Program-made: the position numbers and the translations under genes
Assembly: GCF_014648855.1 (NCBI RefSeq)
Contig: NZ_BMRX01000007.1
Coordinates: 1 to 64,000 of the forward strand
Source: Streptomyces parvulus
GTDB lineage: Bacteria; Actinomycetota; Actinomycetes; Streptomycetales; Streptomycetaceae
Length of the DNA stretch: 64,000 bases
Reading direction: 5' to 3'
The notes under the pieces: generated by a model
Seen by the model: only the letters and a program-made list of their open reading frames with translations
Databases searched by the model: none
What the model was told of the DNA's origin: nothing
In this document: in pieces, positions 56,437 through 64,000 of the stretch
How the letters are laid out: each line of letters begins with the position of its first letter
How positions within the stretch are numbered: the stretch's first letter is position 1

Positions 56437-59400
56437 CAGTGACCGGCGTGAACGGTCGCGGCCGGAGGCCGACGTGGCCCTTCTGTGGCGCGACTGGCTT
56501 CCCGAGGAAGACGCGGCACCAAGAGAAGCCGTGCTCGTGGTCGACTCGCACGTGACGATGCGGGTCTGGGACCAGGTGGTCGGCGCCCTGTCCGCGGCGC
56601 TGGCCGAGAGCTTCACCTCGGTGCGCGTCGTACCCCTGCTCGGCACGGACGAGGCGCTGCCCGCCCGGGTCCGCACGGAGCATCCGCTGGGCGCGCCCGG
56701 CGGGGGCACGCGACGGGTCGTGCTGGTGGTCACGGACGCCCTGGGGGCGGGCTGGCACCTCGGTGCCGTCCAGCCCCTGCTGCTGGGCTGGGCGGCGGCC
56801 TGGCCCGTGGCCCTGGTGGATCCGCTGCCGCCGCACCTCTGGTTCCGCACCGGCCTCGACGTGCTGCACGCCCAGGTCGCCACGCCCCGCCCCTGGGCGG
56901 CCAACGCCGACTGGGAATGGCACGAACGGGAGCTGCCCGCGGCTCCCCGGGACACGGCGCCCGCGGACGAAGCCGACGGTGACGGCGGCGACGACGAGGA
57001 TGATGTCCGTCTCGCCGTTCCCGTCCTGTCGCTGACCCACCACGGGGCCCGTGCCCTGTCCGACGTCCTCGCCGGGGCCCCGTCGCAGCCGCTGGACCTG
57101 CCCGTGACGTGGGCGCACACCTGGAAGGGGCGGCCGGACGCGGCGCGGGTCTTCCCCTGGGAGGCCGAATTCCCCTCGGTGAAGGGCCCACCGTCCGCCG
57201 CCGACCGGGTGTTCGATTTCCGTGCAGCGGCATCCCCCGTCGCCTTCCGCCTGGGCACCCGCCTGGCCGCCGCGCCGCTCACCCTGCCGGTCGTCCGCCG
57301 GGTGATCCGTTCGACGCACGGGGCGGAACCGGTGCACGCGGCGGAGTTCTTCATGAGCGGCCTGGTGCGGCCCACCGGCGTGCACGACGACTCCGCCGGG
57401 GCGGTGGTCTACGAGTTCCTGCCCGACGTCCGCGAGCAACTGCTCGCCCAGGGACGGCGCAGCGCGACCATCCGCACCCTGCACGACGTACGCGACGTAC
57501 TGGCGTCCGAACCCGCCACGGCGTCCCTGCTCCCGCCGCCCGACGAGGCGTCGTACAAGCCGGCCCCGCCGAACGTGACCCGCAGGAACGCCCCGTTCCT
57601 GCGTATCGAACTGAAGGCGCTGGACGCTTTGTCCGGGTCACACATTCAGCGCGCCAAATTGTTACGCCACGCCCTGAAATGGCACGATCAGCGGTATGCA
57701 GTGCCGCTCGCCAAGGTCCCGCCCGCCGAAGCCCCCCTGACAACCGCCGCTGCCGCAGCTAGCGAAGGAGCCACCCCGATGTCCACCACACCCCAGCGCA
57801 CCTTGGAGGGAGAGCGCGCCGTCCAGCCACGCGTCTGGGGGAACCTGCCGCCGCGCAACCAGAACTTCACCGGGCGCAGCGAGCTGCTCGACCTGCTGGG
57901 CCAGCGGCTGCGGGAGGGCACGACCACGGTGCTGCCCGAGGCGATCCACGGCATGGGGGGTGTCGGCAAGACCCAGCTGGCGATCGAGTACGCCTACCGG
58001 CACCAGTCAGAGTACGACATCGTGTGGTGGATCCCGTCGGAGCGGCCGGGCCAGATCGGCCAGTCCCTGGTGGAGCTGGCCAAGCGCCTGGGGCTCGTGA
58101 CGACGTCCGAGGCGAACATCGCCGGGCCGGCCGTCCGGGAGGCGCTGCGCGAGGGCCGGCCGTACTCCCGGTGGCTGCTGATCTTCGACAACGCGGACAG
58201 CCCCGAACAGGTGCGCCCCTACTTCCCGACCGGGGGCACCGGCACGATCCTCGTCACCTCCCGCAACCGCCGCTGGGGGCTGGTGGGCGGTTCCCTCGAG
58301 GTCGACGTGTTCACCCGTGAGGAGAGCAAGGAACTGCTCCGCGGCTCCGGGCCGGAACTCGCCGACCAGGAGGCCGAGGCGCTGGCGGACGCGCTGGGAG
58401 ACCTGCCGCTGGCCCTGGTCCAGGCGGCGGCCTGGCGGGCCGAGACCGGCATGCCCGCATCCGAGTACCTGCGGCTCTTCGAGAGCAAGCGCAACGAACT
58501 CCTCGAGACGGCGCCGCCGCCCGACTACCAACTGCCCGTCGCGGCCGCGTGGAACGTCTCGCTCGACCACCTGGAGACCCGCAGCCCCGCCGCGCTGCGC
58601 CTGCTCCAGCTGTGCTCCTACTTCGCCCCCGACCCCATCTCACGGCAAATCCTGTCCGGCCCGGGGTACAACACCATCTTCCCCGAGCTGGACGCGGCTC
58701 TGAACGACCCGATGAAGCTCGCTCGCGCGATACGGGAGATCAACCGCTACTCGCTCGCCCGAATCGACCACCGAACGAACAGCATCGAGATGCACCGGTT
58801 GGTCCAGCACGTACTGATCAACCGTATGAGCCCAGAGGAGCAGAACCGCATGCGCGAAGGCGCCCACGCCCTGATGGCGGCCGCGGATCCGAGGACGCCG
58901 ACCGACCCGGAGAGCTGGCCCCGGTATGCGGAGCTCTACACCCATGTGATCGCCTCCGGTGCCGTCACCTCCGACCAGCCCTGGATGCGCCAGCTGGTGA
59001 TGAACATCGCCAAGTACCTCTACTACTGGGGTGACCACGAGGTCTCGCTGGACTTCTCCGAGACGGCCTGGAACGCCTGGGTGAACCGCTTCGGGGAGGA
59101 GGACGTGCAGACGCTCCTGATGGGGCGCTGGCTGGTCTTCGTCTACCTGATGGTCGGCCGGTACACCGACGCCTCCACCCTGGTGGAGCACATCCGGAGC
59201 GTCCACGAACGCGTCTCGTCGCCCGACAGCGAGGAGTCCCTGGACGCGGCCCAGATGGAGGCCGCCGTGCGGCGCGCCCAGGGCCGTTTCCTGGAGGGCG
59301 CCGAGCTGGACCGGCTGGTCCACGACCGGGCGCACCGGGCGTTCGGCGACGACGACCCCGCGAGCCTGAACATGGCGCACAACCTGGGCGTGAGTCTGCG

Positions 59401-60331
59401 GCTGTCGGGTGAGTTCCACGAGGCACTGCAACTCGACCGCAAGACCTGGCACCTGAAGCTGCGGCTGTTCGGCCGCGACGACCAGCGGAGCCTGATCACG
59501 GAGAACTCGATCGCGATCGACGTCCGCGAGTCGGGTGACTACATCGGTGCGCTGCGGCTCCAGGAGGCGGCGCTGGAGGCGTTCCGCGACGTCTTCGGCA
59601 ACGACAATCCGGCCACCATCAGCACCGAGCGCGAACTGGGCATCGCGTGCCGCAAGGCCGGCAACCACCCCCGCGCGCTGGAGCTGGCCATCAAGGCCCA
59701 CGAGGCGTTCACCCGGCGCTACGGCGACACCCACCCGCAGTCCCTGGCCACGGCGCTGCCCCTCGCCATCGCGCTGCGCCAGAACGGCGACCTGGAGGCG
59801 GCACGGGCGCGCGGTGCCCAGGCCTGCGCGGGCTACCGCAAGGTCTTCCACCCGCAGCACCCCTACACGCTGGCCGCGGACGTCGGCCTCGCCGTGTCCG
59901 AGCGGCTCCTCGGCCGGCTCGCCGAGGCCCGGCGCCTGGACGACGAGGCTCTCGCCGGGCTGTCCGAGACCCTCGGCGCCGACCACCCGTTCACGCTGGT
60001 GGCCGCCGTGAACCTGGCCAGTGACCTGGCCGCGCTCGGAGAACGCGACGCCGCGGTCGAAGCCGGGCGGGACACGCTGGAGCGGTGCAGGCGGGCCTTC
60101 GGGCCCGACCACCCGACGACGCTCGCCTGCGCGGCGAACCTCTCCCTCGACCTGGTGGCCGCCGGCCAGGGGGACGAGGGCGAGACGATGCGGGCCGACA
60201 CGCTGGAGCGCATGGGGCGGGTCCTCGGCGCCCAGCCCGAGGGCCAGGAGGAGGCCACGCCCCACCCGGCGACCGTGGCGGCCATGAACGGCTTGCGGGC
60301 CAACTGCGACATCGACCCCATGCCGCTGTGA
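56426..60331 (+). CDS. vWA-like / NB-ARC / TPR protein, FxSxx-COOH-system type (FxsT-like)
   Basis: A 1301-aa signal-transducing NTPase. Residues ~15-165 form a vWA-like domain with a degenerate MIDAS (VVVDSHVTM, VVLVVTDALGAGW). A linker follows, then an NB-ARC module: P-loop GMGGVGKT at 509-516, Walker B LLIFDNAD, ILVTSRN sensor and DLPLALVQAAAW. About ten TPR_12-type repeats fill the C-terminus (for example PRALELAIKAHEAFTRRYGDTHPQSLATALPLAIALRQNGD). The architecture is that of the TPR protein of FxSxx RiPP systems. Residue 413 is a TTA codon (57662-57664). An internal ATG at 57779 with GAAGGAG could give an NB-ARC/TPR form. Confidence 0.85.
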   Translation: MASDSDRRERSRPEADVALLWRDWLPEEDAAPREAVLVVDSHVTMRVWDQVVGALSAALAESFTSVRVVPLLGTDEALPARVRTEHPLGAPGGGTRRVVLVVTDALGAGWHLGAVQPLLLGWAAAWPVALVDPLPPHLWFRTGLDVLHAQVATPRPWAANADWEWHERELPAAPRDTAPADEADGDGGDDEDDVRLAVPVLSLTHHGARALSDVLAGAPSQPLDLPVTWAHTWKGRPDAARVFPWEAEFPSVKGPPSAADRVFDFRAAASPVAFRLGTRLAAAPLTLPVVRRVIRSTHGAEPVHAAEFFMSGLVRPTGVHDDSAGAVVYEFLPDVREQLLAQGRRSATIRTLHDVRDVLASEPATASLLPPPDEASYKPAPPNVTRRNAPFLRIELKALDALSGSHIQRAKLLRHALKWHDQRYAVPLAKVPPAEAPLTTAAAAASEGATPMSTTPQRTLEGERAVQPRVWGNLPPRNQNFTGRSELLDLLGQRLREGTTTVLPEAIHGMGGVGKTQLAIEYAYRHQSEYDIVWWIPSERPGQIGQSLVELAKRLGLVTTSEANIAGPAVREALREGRPYSRWLLIFDNADSPEQVRPYFPTGGTGTILVTSRNRRWGLVGGSLEVDVFTREESKELLRGSGPELADQEAEALADALGDLPLALVQAAAWRAETGMPASEYLRLFESKRNELLETAPPPDYQLPVAAAWNVSLDHLETRSPAALRLLQLCSYFAPDPISRQILSGPGYNTIFPELDAALNDPMKLARAIREINRYSLARIDHRTNSIEMHRLVQHVLINRMSPEEQNRMREGAHALMAAADPRTPTDPESWPRYAELYTHVIASGAVTSDQPWMRQLVMNIAKYLYYWGDHEVSLDFSETAWNAWVNRFGEEDVQTLLMGRWLVFVYLMVGRYTDASTLVEHIRSVHERVSSPDSEESLDAAQMEAAVRRAQGRFLEGAELDRLVHDRAHRAFGDDDPASLNMAHNLGVSLRLSGEFHEALQLDRKTWHLKLRLFGRDDQRSLITENSIAIDVRESGDYIGALRLQEAALEAFRDVFGNDNPATISTERELGIACRKAGNHPRALELAIKAHEAFTRRYGDTHPQSLATALPLAIALRQNGDLEAARARGAQACAGYRKVFHPQHPYTLAADVGLAVSERLLGRLAEARRLDDEALAGLSETLGADHPFTLVAAVNLASDLAALGERDAAVEAGRDTLERCRRAFGPDHPTTLACAANLSLDLVAAGQGDEGETMRADTLERMGRVLGAQPEGQEEATPHPATVAAMNGLRANCDIDPMPL

Positions 60332-60370
60332 CAGGGCGGTCCCCGACCGCTTGACCGGGCGGAACGGAAT

Positions 60371-60412
60371 CCGCGAGGCCGCGCACCCGCCACCGGGTGC
60401 GCGGCCTCGCGG
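60371..60412. terminator. 19-bp perfect-stem bidirectional terminator
   Basis: CCGCGAGGCCGCGCACCCG pairs exactly with the complementary arm at 60394-60412 around a 4-nt loop. It lies between the FxsT-like stop (60331) and the HExxH gene stop (60416), so it can end both converging transcripts. Confidence 0.85.
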
Positions 60413-60415
60413 CGT

Positions 60416-62287
60416 TCAGCCCGCGGGCACGGGCGCCGGTCCGGCGCCGCCCAGCCACGCGGCGAGGGCGACCGGCTCGGGCCGCTCTCCGTGCTCGGCG
60501 AGCAGGGTGTCCCGCACCGACCGGGCCCAGTGGGGCGATCCGAGCAGGAACGCCGAGGCGCTCCCGTGTTCCGGGTCGCCGGCCGTGGCCCGCCCCAGTG
60601 CCGCCCAGGACCCCACCGGTGGTTCGTCCCCCCGCAGTTGGTCCGTGAGGATGCGCCGCGCCGGCCCGCGGGCGTCGCCCGCCAGCAGGACGTCCACCGG
60701 ACCTGCCCCTCGTACGGCCGCTGTCGCGGTCTCCCGCCAGGGGCCTCGCGGATCCGTCAGCCGATGCCGGGCCAGTACCGCGGCCGTGTCCAGGAAGCAG
60801 GCGTCGGGGTCCGTGCGCAGGACCGACGGCGCGGTCCGTACCGCCGGCGGGCAGCGCTCCCCGCGCCGCCAGGCCCGGACGGCCTCGTACACCGCCTCGG
60901 CGGAGGGCCGCAGGTGGTGTTCGCGCCACCGGGCCCGGTGGCCCGCGGTGGCCTCGCGCGCGAGCCGCAGTTCCTCGGCGGGCACGGGTTCGGTGAGCCA
61001 GCCCGCACAGATCTGGGCCAGTGACTCCAGGAGCCGGCTCCCCAGGGCTGTCAGGCGCTCGTGCCCCCGGGCACTGTCGAGGGCCGACCACACGGCGTCC
61101 CGCCACAGGGCGAACTCGAAGTGGGCCAGCGGTCCGTGGGGCGCCTCGGCGGAGTGCCGGTGGGCGCGCCAGAAGCGGGTCACGCCGAAGAAGGCGTATA
61201 TCCCCTGGAGCAGCCCTTCCAGGGGGCGCGGGTCGTCGCGCCACGGCGCGTGGAACAACTCCGGCTGCTCACCCGTCTTGTCGGCCGGTGTGACCAGCGG
61301 CCCCAGGTGCATGAGTGCGCCCAGTTTGATGTGCTGGAACTCGTGCACCAGGGTGGCGGCCAGCTCCGGGCCCTCGTCGGGCAGGGACGCGTTGATCGCT
61401 CCGAACGCCTCCGCCGAGGAGCTGCTGTATGGCCGAAACCTTTCACCTCTGGGCACGGGAGTGATCGACCTCAGTCCCCGGCGCATCGCCTCCGTCTGCT
61501 CCGGTTCGCCGTCCAGCAGCTCCCAGGCGTCGTCGACCACGCGCTGCCAGGCCGCGGCCTCCTGCTCGGAGAGCGTGAAGGGCGCGGTGGGCCCGCCGAA
61601 CGTGCGGAAGGGATCGTGTTCTTCGAGTGCCAGCGAGGCCGCCGCGTCGCCTCGCCCCAGGGTCAGCCGCCGGGTGGGCCGCCAATACGGCGTACGGCGC
61701 TCCCATGCGGGGCCCACCACCACGTCCCCGTCCGGTCCGCCGATCCGCAGGCGTTCCCCGTCCCCCGTGACCCGCACCGCCCCCCGCTCCTCCGCGCCGG
61801 CCAGGACCGCAGATCCCAGCCCCGGGAGGGAAACGATTCCCCCGGTCGCCGGAACCCACAGGGAGAAGCGGATGCGGGCACCGGCGGCGCCGGCGGCGGC
61901 CAGCGCGGACAGGTGCCCGAGTACGCGCCGGACGGCGGCATCGCCCCGGGGAGCCCCGCGCAGCAGCCGCAGCGCCGACGACAGCCAGGTGCCGGTCCCC
62001 GGTGCCATCAGGACGCCGTCCACCGCCTCCGGAGCCCGGACCTGCGCGCGTTCGAGCAGGTCCCAGGCGTCCCGGACGGACAACGGCCGTTCCCCGTCAT
62101 GGCCGTGACCGCGGTCGGCGGTGCAGTCCAGCAGGGCTCGCAGCAGCAGGAGCCGGCGGCTGCGCTCGGCGCTCAGCAGCTCCTCGACGACGGCACCGTC
62201 ACCGCCGCCCCGGACGAGACGGCGCAGGCCGGTCTCCGAGATGCCGTGGAAGACGGGGCGCCCGGCGGCGCCGTGCATGGCACTCAC
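60416..62287 (-). CDS. HExxH-type peptide beta-hydroxylase (putative RiPP modification enzyme)
   Basis: A 623-aa enzyme of the HExxH RiPP-modification family (TIGR04267-like), lately regarded as alpha-ketoglutarate-dependent peptide beta-hydroxylases. The metal motif is H315-E-F-Q-H319 in LVHEFQHIKLGALMHLGPLV. Family-typical HAPWRDDPRPLEGLLQGIYAFFGVTRFWR follows. In many Fxs systems this domain is fused to the radical SAM enzyme FxsB; here it stands alone. GTG 62287 is preferred over GTG 62293 because GGGGGGAG then has proper spacing. The gene begins 29 nt after the precursor stop, so it should act on that peptide. Confidence 0.85.
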   Translation of the reverse strand: MSAMHGAAGRPVFHGISETGLRRLVRGGGDGAVVEELLSAERSRRLLLLRALLDCTADRGHGHDGERPLSVRDAWDLLERAQVRAPEAVDGVLMAPGTGTWLSSALRLLRGAPRGDAAVRRVLGHLSALAAAGAAGARIRFSLWVPATGGIVSLPGLGSAVLAGAEERGAVRVTGDGERLRIGGPDGDVVVGPAWERRTPYWRPTRRLTLGRGDAAASLALEEHDPFRTFGGPTAPFTLSEQEAAAWQRVVDDAWELLDGEPEQTEAMRRGLRSITPVPRGERFRPYSSSSAEAFGAINASLPDEGPELAATLVHEFQHIKLGALMHLGPLVTPADKTGEQPELFHAPWRDDPRPLEGLLQGIYAFFGVTRFWRAHRHSAEAPHGPLAHFEFALWRDAVWSALDSARGHERLTALGSRLLESLAQICAGWLTEPVPAEELRLAREATAGHRARWREHHLRPSAEAVYEAVRAWRRGERCPPAVRTAPSVLRTDPDACFLDTAAVLARHRLTDPRGPWRETATAAVRGAGPVDVLLAGDARGPARRILTDQLRGDEPPVGSWAALGRATAGDPEHGSASAFLLGSPHWARSVRDTLLAEHGERPEPVALAAWLGGAGPAPVPAG

Positions 62288-62316
62288 TGGCACTCCCCCC
62301 GCACACGACCGAGGTC

Positions 62317-62514
62317 CTAGTTTCCCAGCCCCGTGTGCGTCTGGTTGACACCTGCGACCGTGATCGCGTGGGGGTCGTCGACGTCGGCCAGCAACCGTTC
62401 GAGAGACGCGGACACCACTGGGCCGTCAAGAGAACGCAACGCCTCGAGTGATACCCCCGAGAGGTCGATGAGTCCGGACTCAAAGGCCGGCGTCGCCCGC
62501 TCCACGGCTGCCAA
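62317..62514 (-). CDS. FxsA-like RiPP precursor peptide with non-canonical C-terminus
   Basis: A 65-aa peptide. The middle, FESGLIDLSGVSLEALRSLD, then SASLERLLADVDDPHAITVAGV, closely follows FxsA-type precursor leaders (ESGLxDLxxVxLxAL, ALRRLLxxxxDPxxAVAGF). Canonical members end in FxSxx; this one ends NQTHTGLGN. Candidate modified residues are Asn, His and Thr in that tail. Start TTG 62514 directly follows a GGGGGAGGGG site; GTG 62505 is an alternative. It sits between the protease gene and the HExxH gene, all on the minus strand. Confidence 0.75.
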   Translation of the reverse strand: MAAVERATPAFESGLIDLSGVSLEALRSLDGPVVSASLERLLADVDDPHAITVAGVNQTHTGLGN

Positions 62515-62545
62515 GTCCCCTCCCCCTTTGGTCTCCTGCGGTTCG

Positions 62546-62581
62546 TCTTCTGCGCGCCGTCGTTCCTCTACGCGCCGTCAT
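62546..62581. repeat. Two imperfect 18-bp tandem repeats upstream of the precursor gene
   Basis: Units at 62546-62563 and 62564-62581 share TCYTCTRCGCGCCGTCRT with few mismatches. They cover the untranslated leader of the precursor mRNA. On the minus strand the second unit ends at an ATG (62581) that opens a 33-codon, Arg-rich frame (to 62480) overlapping the precursor start out of frame. The ribosome-site spacing of that frame is poor, so I do not list it as a gene. The remaining ~70 bp to the protease stop show nothing clear. Confidence 0.5.
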
Positions 62582-62648
62582 TCCTCCTTCATCATGACCC
62601 AGGGGGAGGCGGCCCGAAACCTGTGTACCGGCCAGCTGCGCCATCAAG

Positions 62649-63722
62649 TCAGCTGTGGCGCAGGGCCAGTTCGGCCATCGCGCGGTCGACGGCGAGCAGT
62701 TCCGCCGAGCCCTCCTCCCAGGTCCGCAGCTCTGCCAGGAACCTGTCAAGAGTGCCCGGGAAGCGCAGGCAGGTGCGTATGACGCCGTAGACCTCGAACC
62801 GCAGCCGGTCGTCGCGCGGCCGGTGGGCGGCCACCCGGGGATCGATTCCCGCCAGGACGGCGTCGAGCCCGTTCGCCCGGCGCAGGGTGGGCAGTGCGGT
62901 CAACGCGTCCACGAGGTGGCGGAGTTCGCCGAGCGTGAGGGTGTGCGGCAGCGCGGCGAGGGACGGCGGAGCACCGGACGGAGCGCCGTCCCCCTCCCCG
63001 GTTCCGGGCCCGGCCAATGCTTCGGGGCGGCCGGGGAGGCCGGCCCGGGTCCGGAGGGCGTCCGCTTCCGCCGCGGTCAGCAGGTCGTACCAGCGCGCCA
63101 CCCGCACCGCGGCCAGACGGGCGAGACCGTCGGACCGGTGGTGGGTGGTGATCAGACCGATGACCGCGCCACCGGCCCAGAGGGGTGCGCCGGACATCCC
63201 CTCCCAGGGGGACCGGTCGGGTTCGACGTCCTCGGCCGGGGGCGGTACGGCGACCTCCAGGGTCCCGGCCCGGCGGTTGGAGAGCACCGACACCGTGCCG
63301 TCGACGTGGCAGGAGTCCCGGTACCGGACGGGCGGCCCGCCGGCGTCCGCTCCCCGGTACTCCCGGAGTTTGAACCGGGGGAACCCCACGGCTGTCACCG
63401 TGAGGGTGACGGCCTCGTCGGGCAGGACGGCGTAACGGGGCGGTCGGAGGGCGGAGCCGGCCTCCGGGAGGCCGCCGGTGAGTTCCAGCAGGGCCAGGTC
63501 TGCGGGGCCGGAGCTGAGGACGACCCGGGCTCCGGTGGACCATTCGGCGGGGCGGTCGGCATCGAAGCGGACCTTCAGCGTGGGGGGCGGGGGCTCGACC
63601 AGGTGGGCCGCGGTGAGCACATGGCGTTCGGTGACGCGGTAACCGGATCCCCTGCGCCCCGGGGCTCCGCCCGCACCGCCGACGATGACCTCGGCGACGC
63701 GGTCCATTTCGAGCCCGTCCAT
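62649..63722 (-). CDS. Trypsin-like serine protease with C-terminal effector-associated domain
   Basis: A 357-aa protein. The chymotrypsin-fold protease covers residues 1-~215 with triad H40 (LTAAH), D75 (ADLALLE) and S177 (EGMSGAP). No signal peptide, so it acts inside the cell. Residues ~255-357 (GELRHLVDALTALPTLRRANG, YGVIRTCLRFPGTLDRFLAEL) resemble EAD2-type adaptor domains that dock effectors onto NTPase or VMAP partners carrying the same domain. ATG 63722 is used; GTG 63743 lies in the loop of an inverted repeat, and ATG 63707 is also possible. It is the likely effector of the island. Confidence 0.85.
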   Translation of the reverse strand: MDGLEMDRVAEVIVGGAGGAPGRRGSGYRVTERHVLTAAHLVEPPPPTLKVRFDADRPAEWSTGARVVLSSGPADLALLELTGGLPEAGSALRPPRYAVLPDEAVTLTVTAVGFPRFKLREYRGADAGGPPVRYRDSCHVDGTVSVLSNRRAGTLEVAVPPPAEDVEPDRSPWEGMSGAPLWAGGAVIGLITTHHRSDGLARLAAVRVARWYDLLTAAEADALRTRAGLPGRPEALAGPGTGEGDGAPSGAPPSLAALPHTLTLGELRHLVDALTALPTLRRANGLDAVLAGIDPRVAAHRPRDDRLRFEVYGVIRTCLRFPGTLDRFLAELRTWEEGSAELLAVDRAMAELALRHS

Positions 63723-63730
63723 TCCCCCTC

Positions 63731-63752
63731 GCCCCACTCTCACGAGTGGGGC
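63731..63752. promoter_or_regulatory. 9-bp-stem inverted repeat at the protease start
   Basis: GCCCCACTC and its complement GAGTGGGGC flank a 4-nt loop, immediately upstream of the ATG at 63722. In mRNA it would form a hairpin just 5' of the ribosome site, or as DNA a small operator. Confidence 0.45.
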
Positions 63753-63889
63753 TCTACCCAGGGGGAGCGCGCCTCAAAGAAGCGGAAGATGTCCGAGAAT
63801 TGCACCCCTGTCGCCTGTCACGGGCGCAGCTCCGGTGACTCGACGGCCCATGGCCCGCAGCAAGCGCTCCGACAGGCCGTACGTCACGC

Positions 63890-64000
63890 TTACAGACCGA
63901 TGGCGCCCTCTATCCAGGCGGCCGCGACTCCGGCTCCCACGGCGGTGGCCGCGGTGAGGGCCCACTGCCCGGCACGCGCCAAGTGGCCCCTGGTCTTCGC
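63890..64000 (-). CDS. C-terminal fragment of a small hydrophobic protein (runs off right edge)
   Basis: The frame is open from the right edge and ends at TAA 63890. The visible 36 residues read KTRGHLARAGQWALTAATAV, then GAGVAAAWIEGAIGL, a single hydrophobic segment after a basic stretch, like a membrane anchor. Codon use fits the neighbourhood. Too little is visible to name it. It is upstream of, and on the same strand as, the protease. The 146 bp between them hold the protease promoter region and no other gene. Confidence 0.45.
   Translation of the reverse strand, partial: AKTRGHLARAGQWALTAATAVGAGVAAAWIEGAIGL

Noticed and set aside
62317-62514. Canonical FxSxx-COOH precursor
   Set aside because: The leader fits but the C-terminus is NQTHTGLGN, so I call it FxsA-like only.
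63774-63965. 63-aa minus-strand frame near the right edge
   Set aside because: It overlaps a frame with better codon use that ends at 63890 and has no motif or ribosome site.

Overview
The window is a high-GC actinobacterial chromosome segment, almost certainly Streptomyces. Codons have strongly G/C third positions, starts are often GTG, rare TTA leucine codons occur in two genes, and genes are joined by ATGA/GTGA stop-start overlaps. From memory, the gene order resembles the S. coelicolor right-arm region between about SCO6589 and SCO6659 (a second pgi/gnd set at one end, a fusB-like EF-G paralogue near the other). I saw no rRNA, tRNA, insertion sequence or CRISPR array.

Layout. 1-2.7 kb: end of a pentose-phosphate operon (pgi, gnd) and a membrane protein. 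2.7-9.1 kb: quinate/shikimate use, with a two-domain dehydroshikimate dehydratase, a shikimate/quinate dehydrogenase, a TetR regulator with a palindromic operator, a ShiA-like transporter and a serine hydrolase. 9.1-16.3 kb: an unusual cluster made of a GTP cyclohydrolase II with Met120 (the FAPy-releasing type), a divergent creatininase-like amidohydrolase, a QueD/PTPS-like protein lacking its usual catalytic residues, a dehydrogenase, a GT4 glycosyltransferase, a methyltransferase, a flippase-like membrane protein and a CDP-alcohol phosphatidyltransferase. 16.4-21.6 kb: an oligopeptide/metallophore-type uptake operon (lipoprotein, fused permease, MFS) behind a Zur-like box, then an acetyltransferase. 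21.7-26.1 kb: secreted M64 metallopeptidase, esterase and phosphodiester glycosidase.

26.3-33.9 kb is a tightly coupled SWIM / unknown / vWA / MoxR / DUF5682-like operon. 34-51.9 kb is a secreted beta-glucan-utilisation region: GH16 with two CBM32 domains, a sugar ABC importer with GH1 and a ROK regulator, then a LacI regulator, GH3, a GH2-like enzyme with CBM32, a DUF1996 protein and a Tat-exported beta-helix protein, with LacI-type palindromes at two promoters. 51.9-54.2 kb holds an EF-G paralogue preceded by a possible leader peptide.

54.3-64 kb is the most interesting part. A trypco2 protein, a VMAP-like protein and a 1301-residue vWA-like/NB-ARC/TPR protein of the FxSxx-system type converge, across a 19-bp-stem terminator, on a HExxH peptide beta-hydroxylase, an FxsA-like RiPP precursor and a trypsin-like protease with a C-terminal effector-associated domain. 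I interpret this as an NTP-regulated conflict or signalling system that incorporates a modified peptide. There is no radical SAM maturase in the window and the precursor lacks the FxSxx C-terminus, so it looks like a divergent variant. Both regulatory genes carry a TTA codon, which suggests bldA control.
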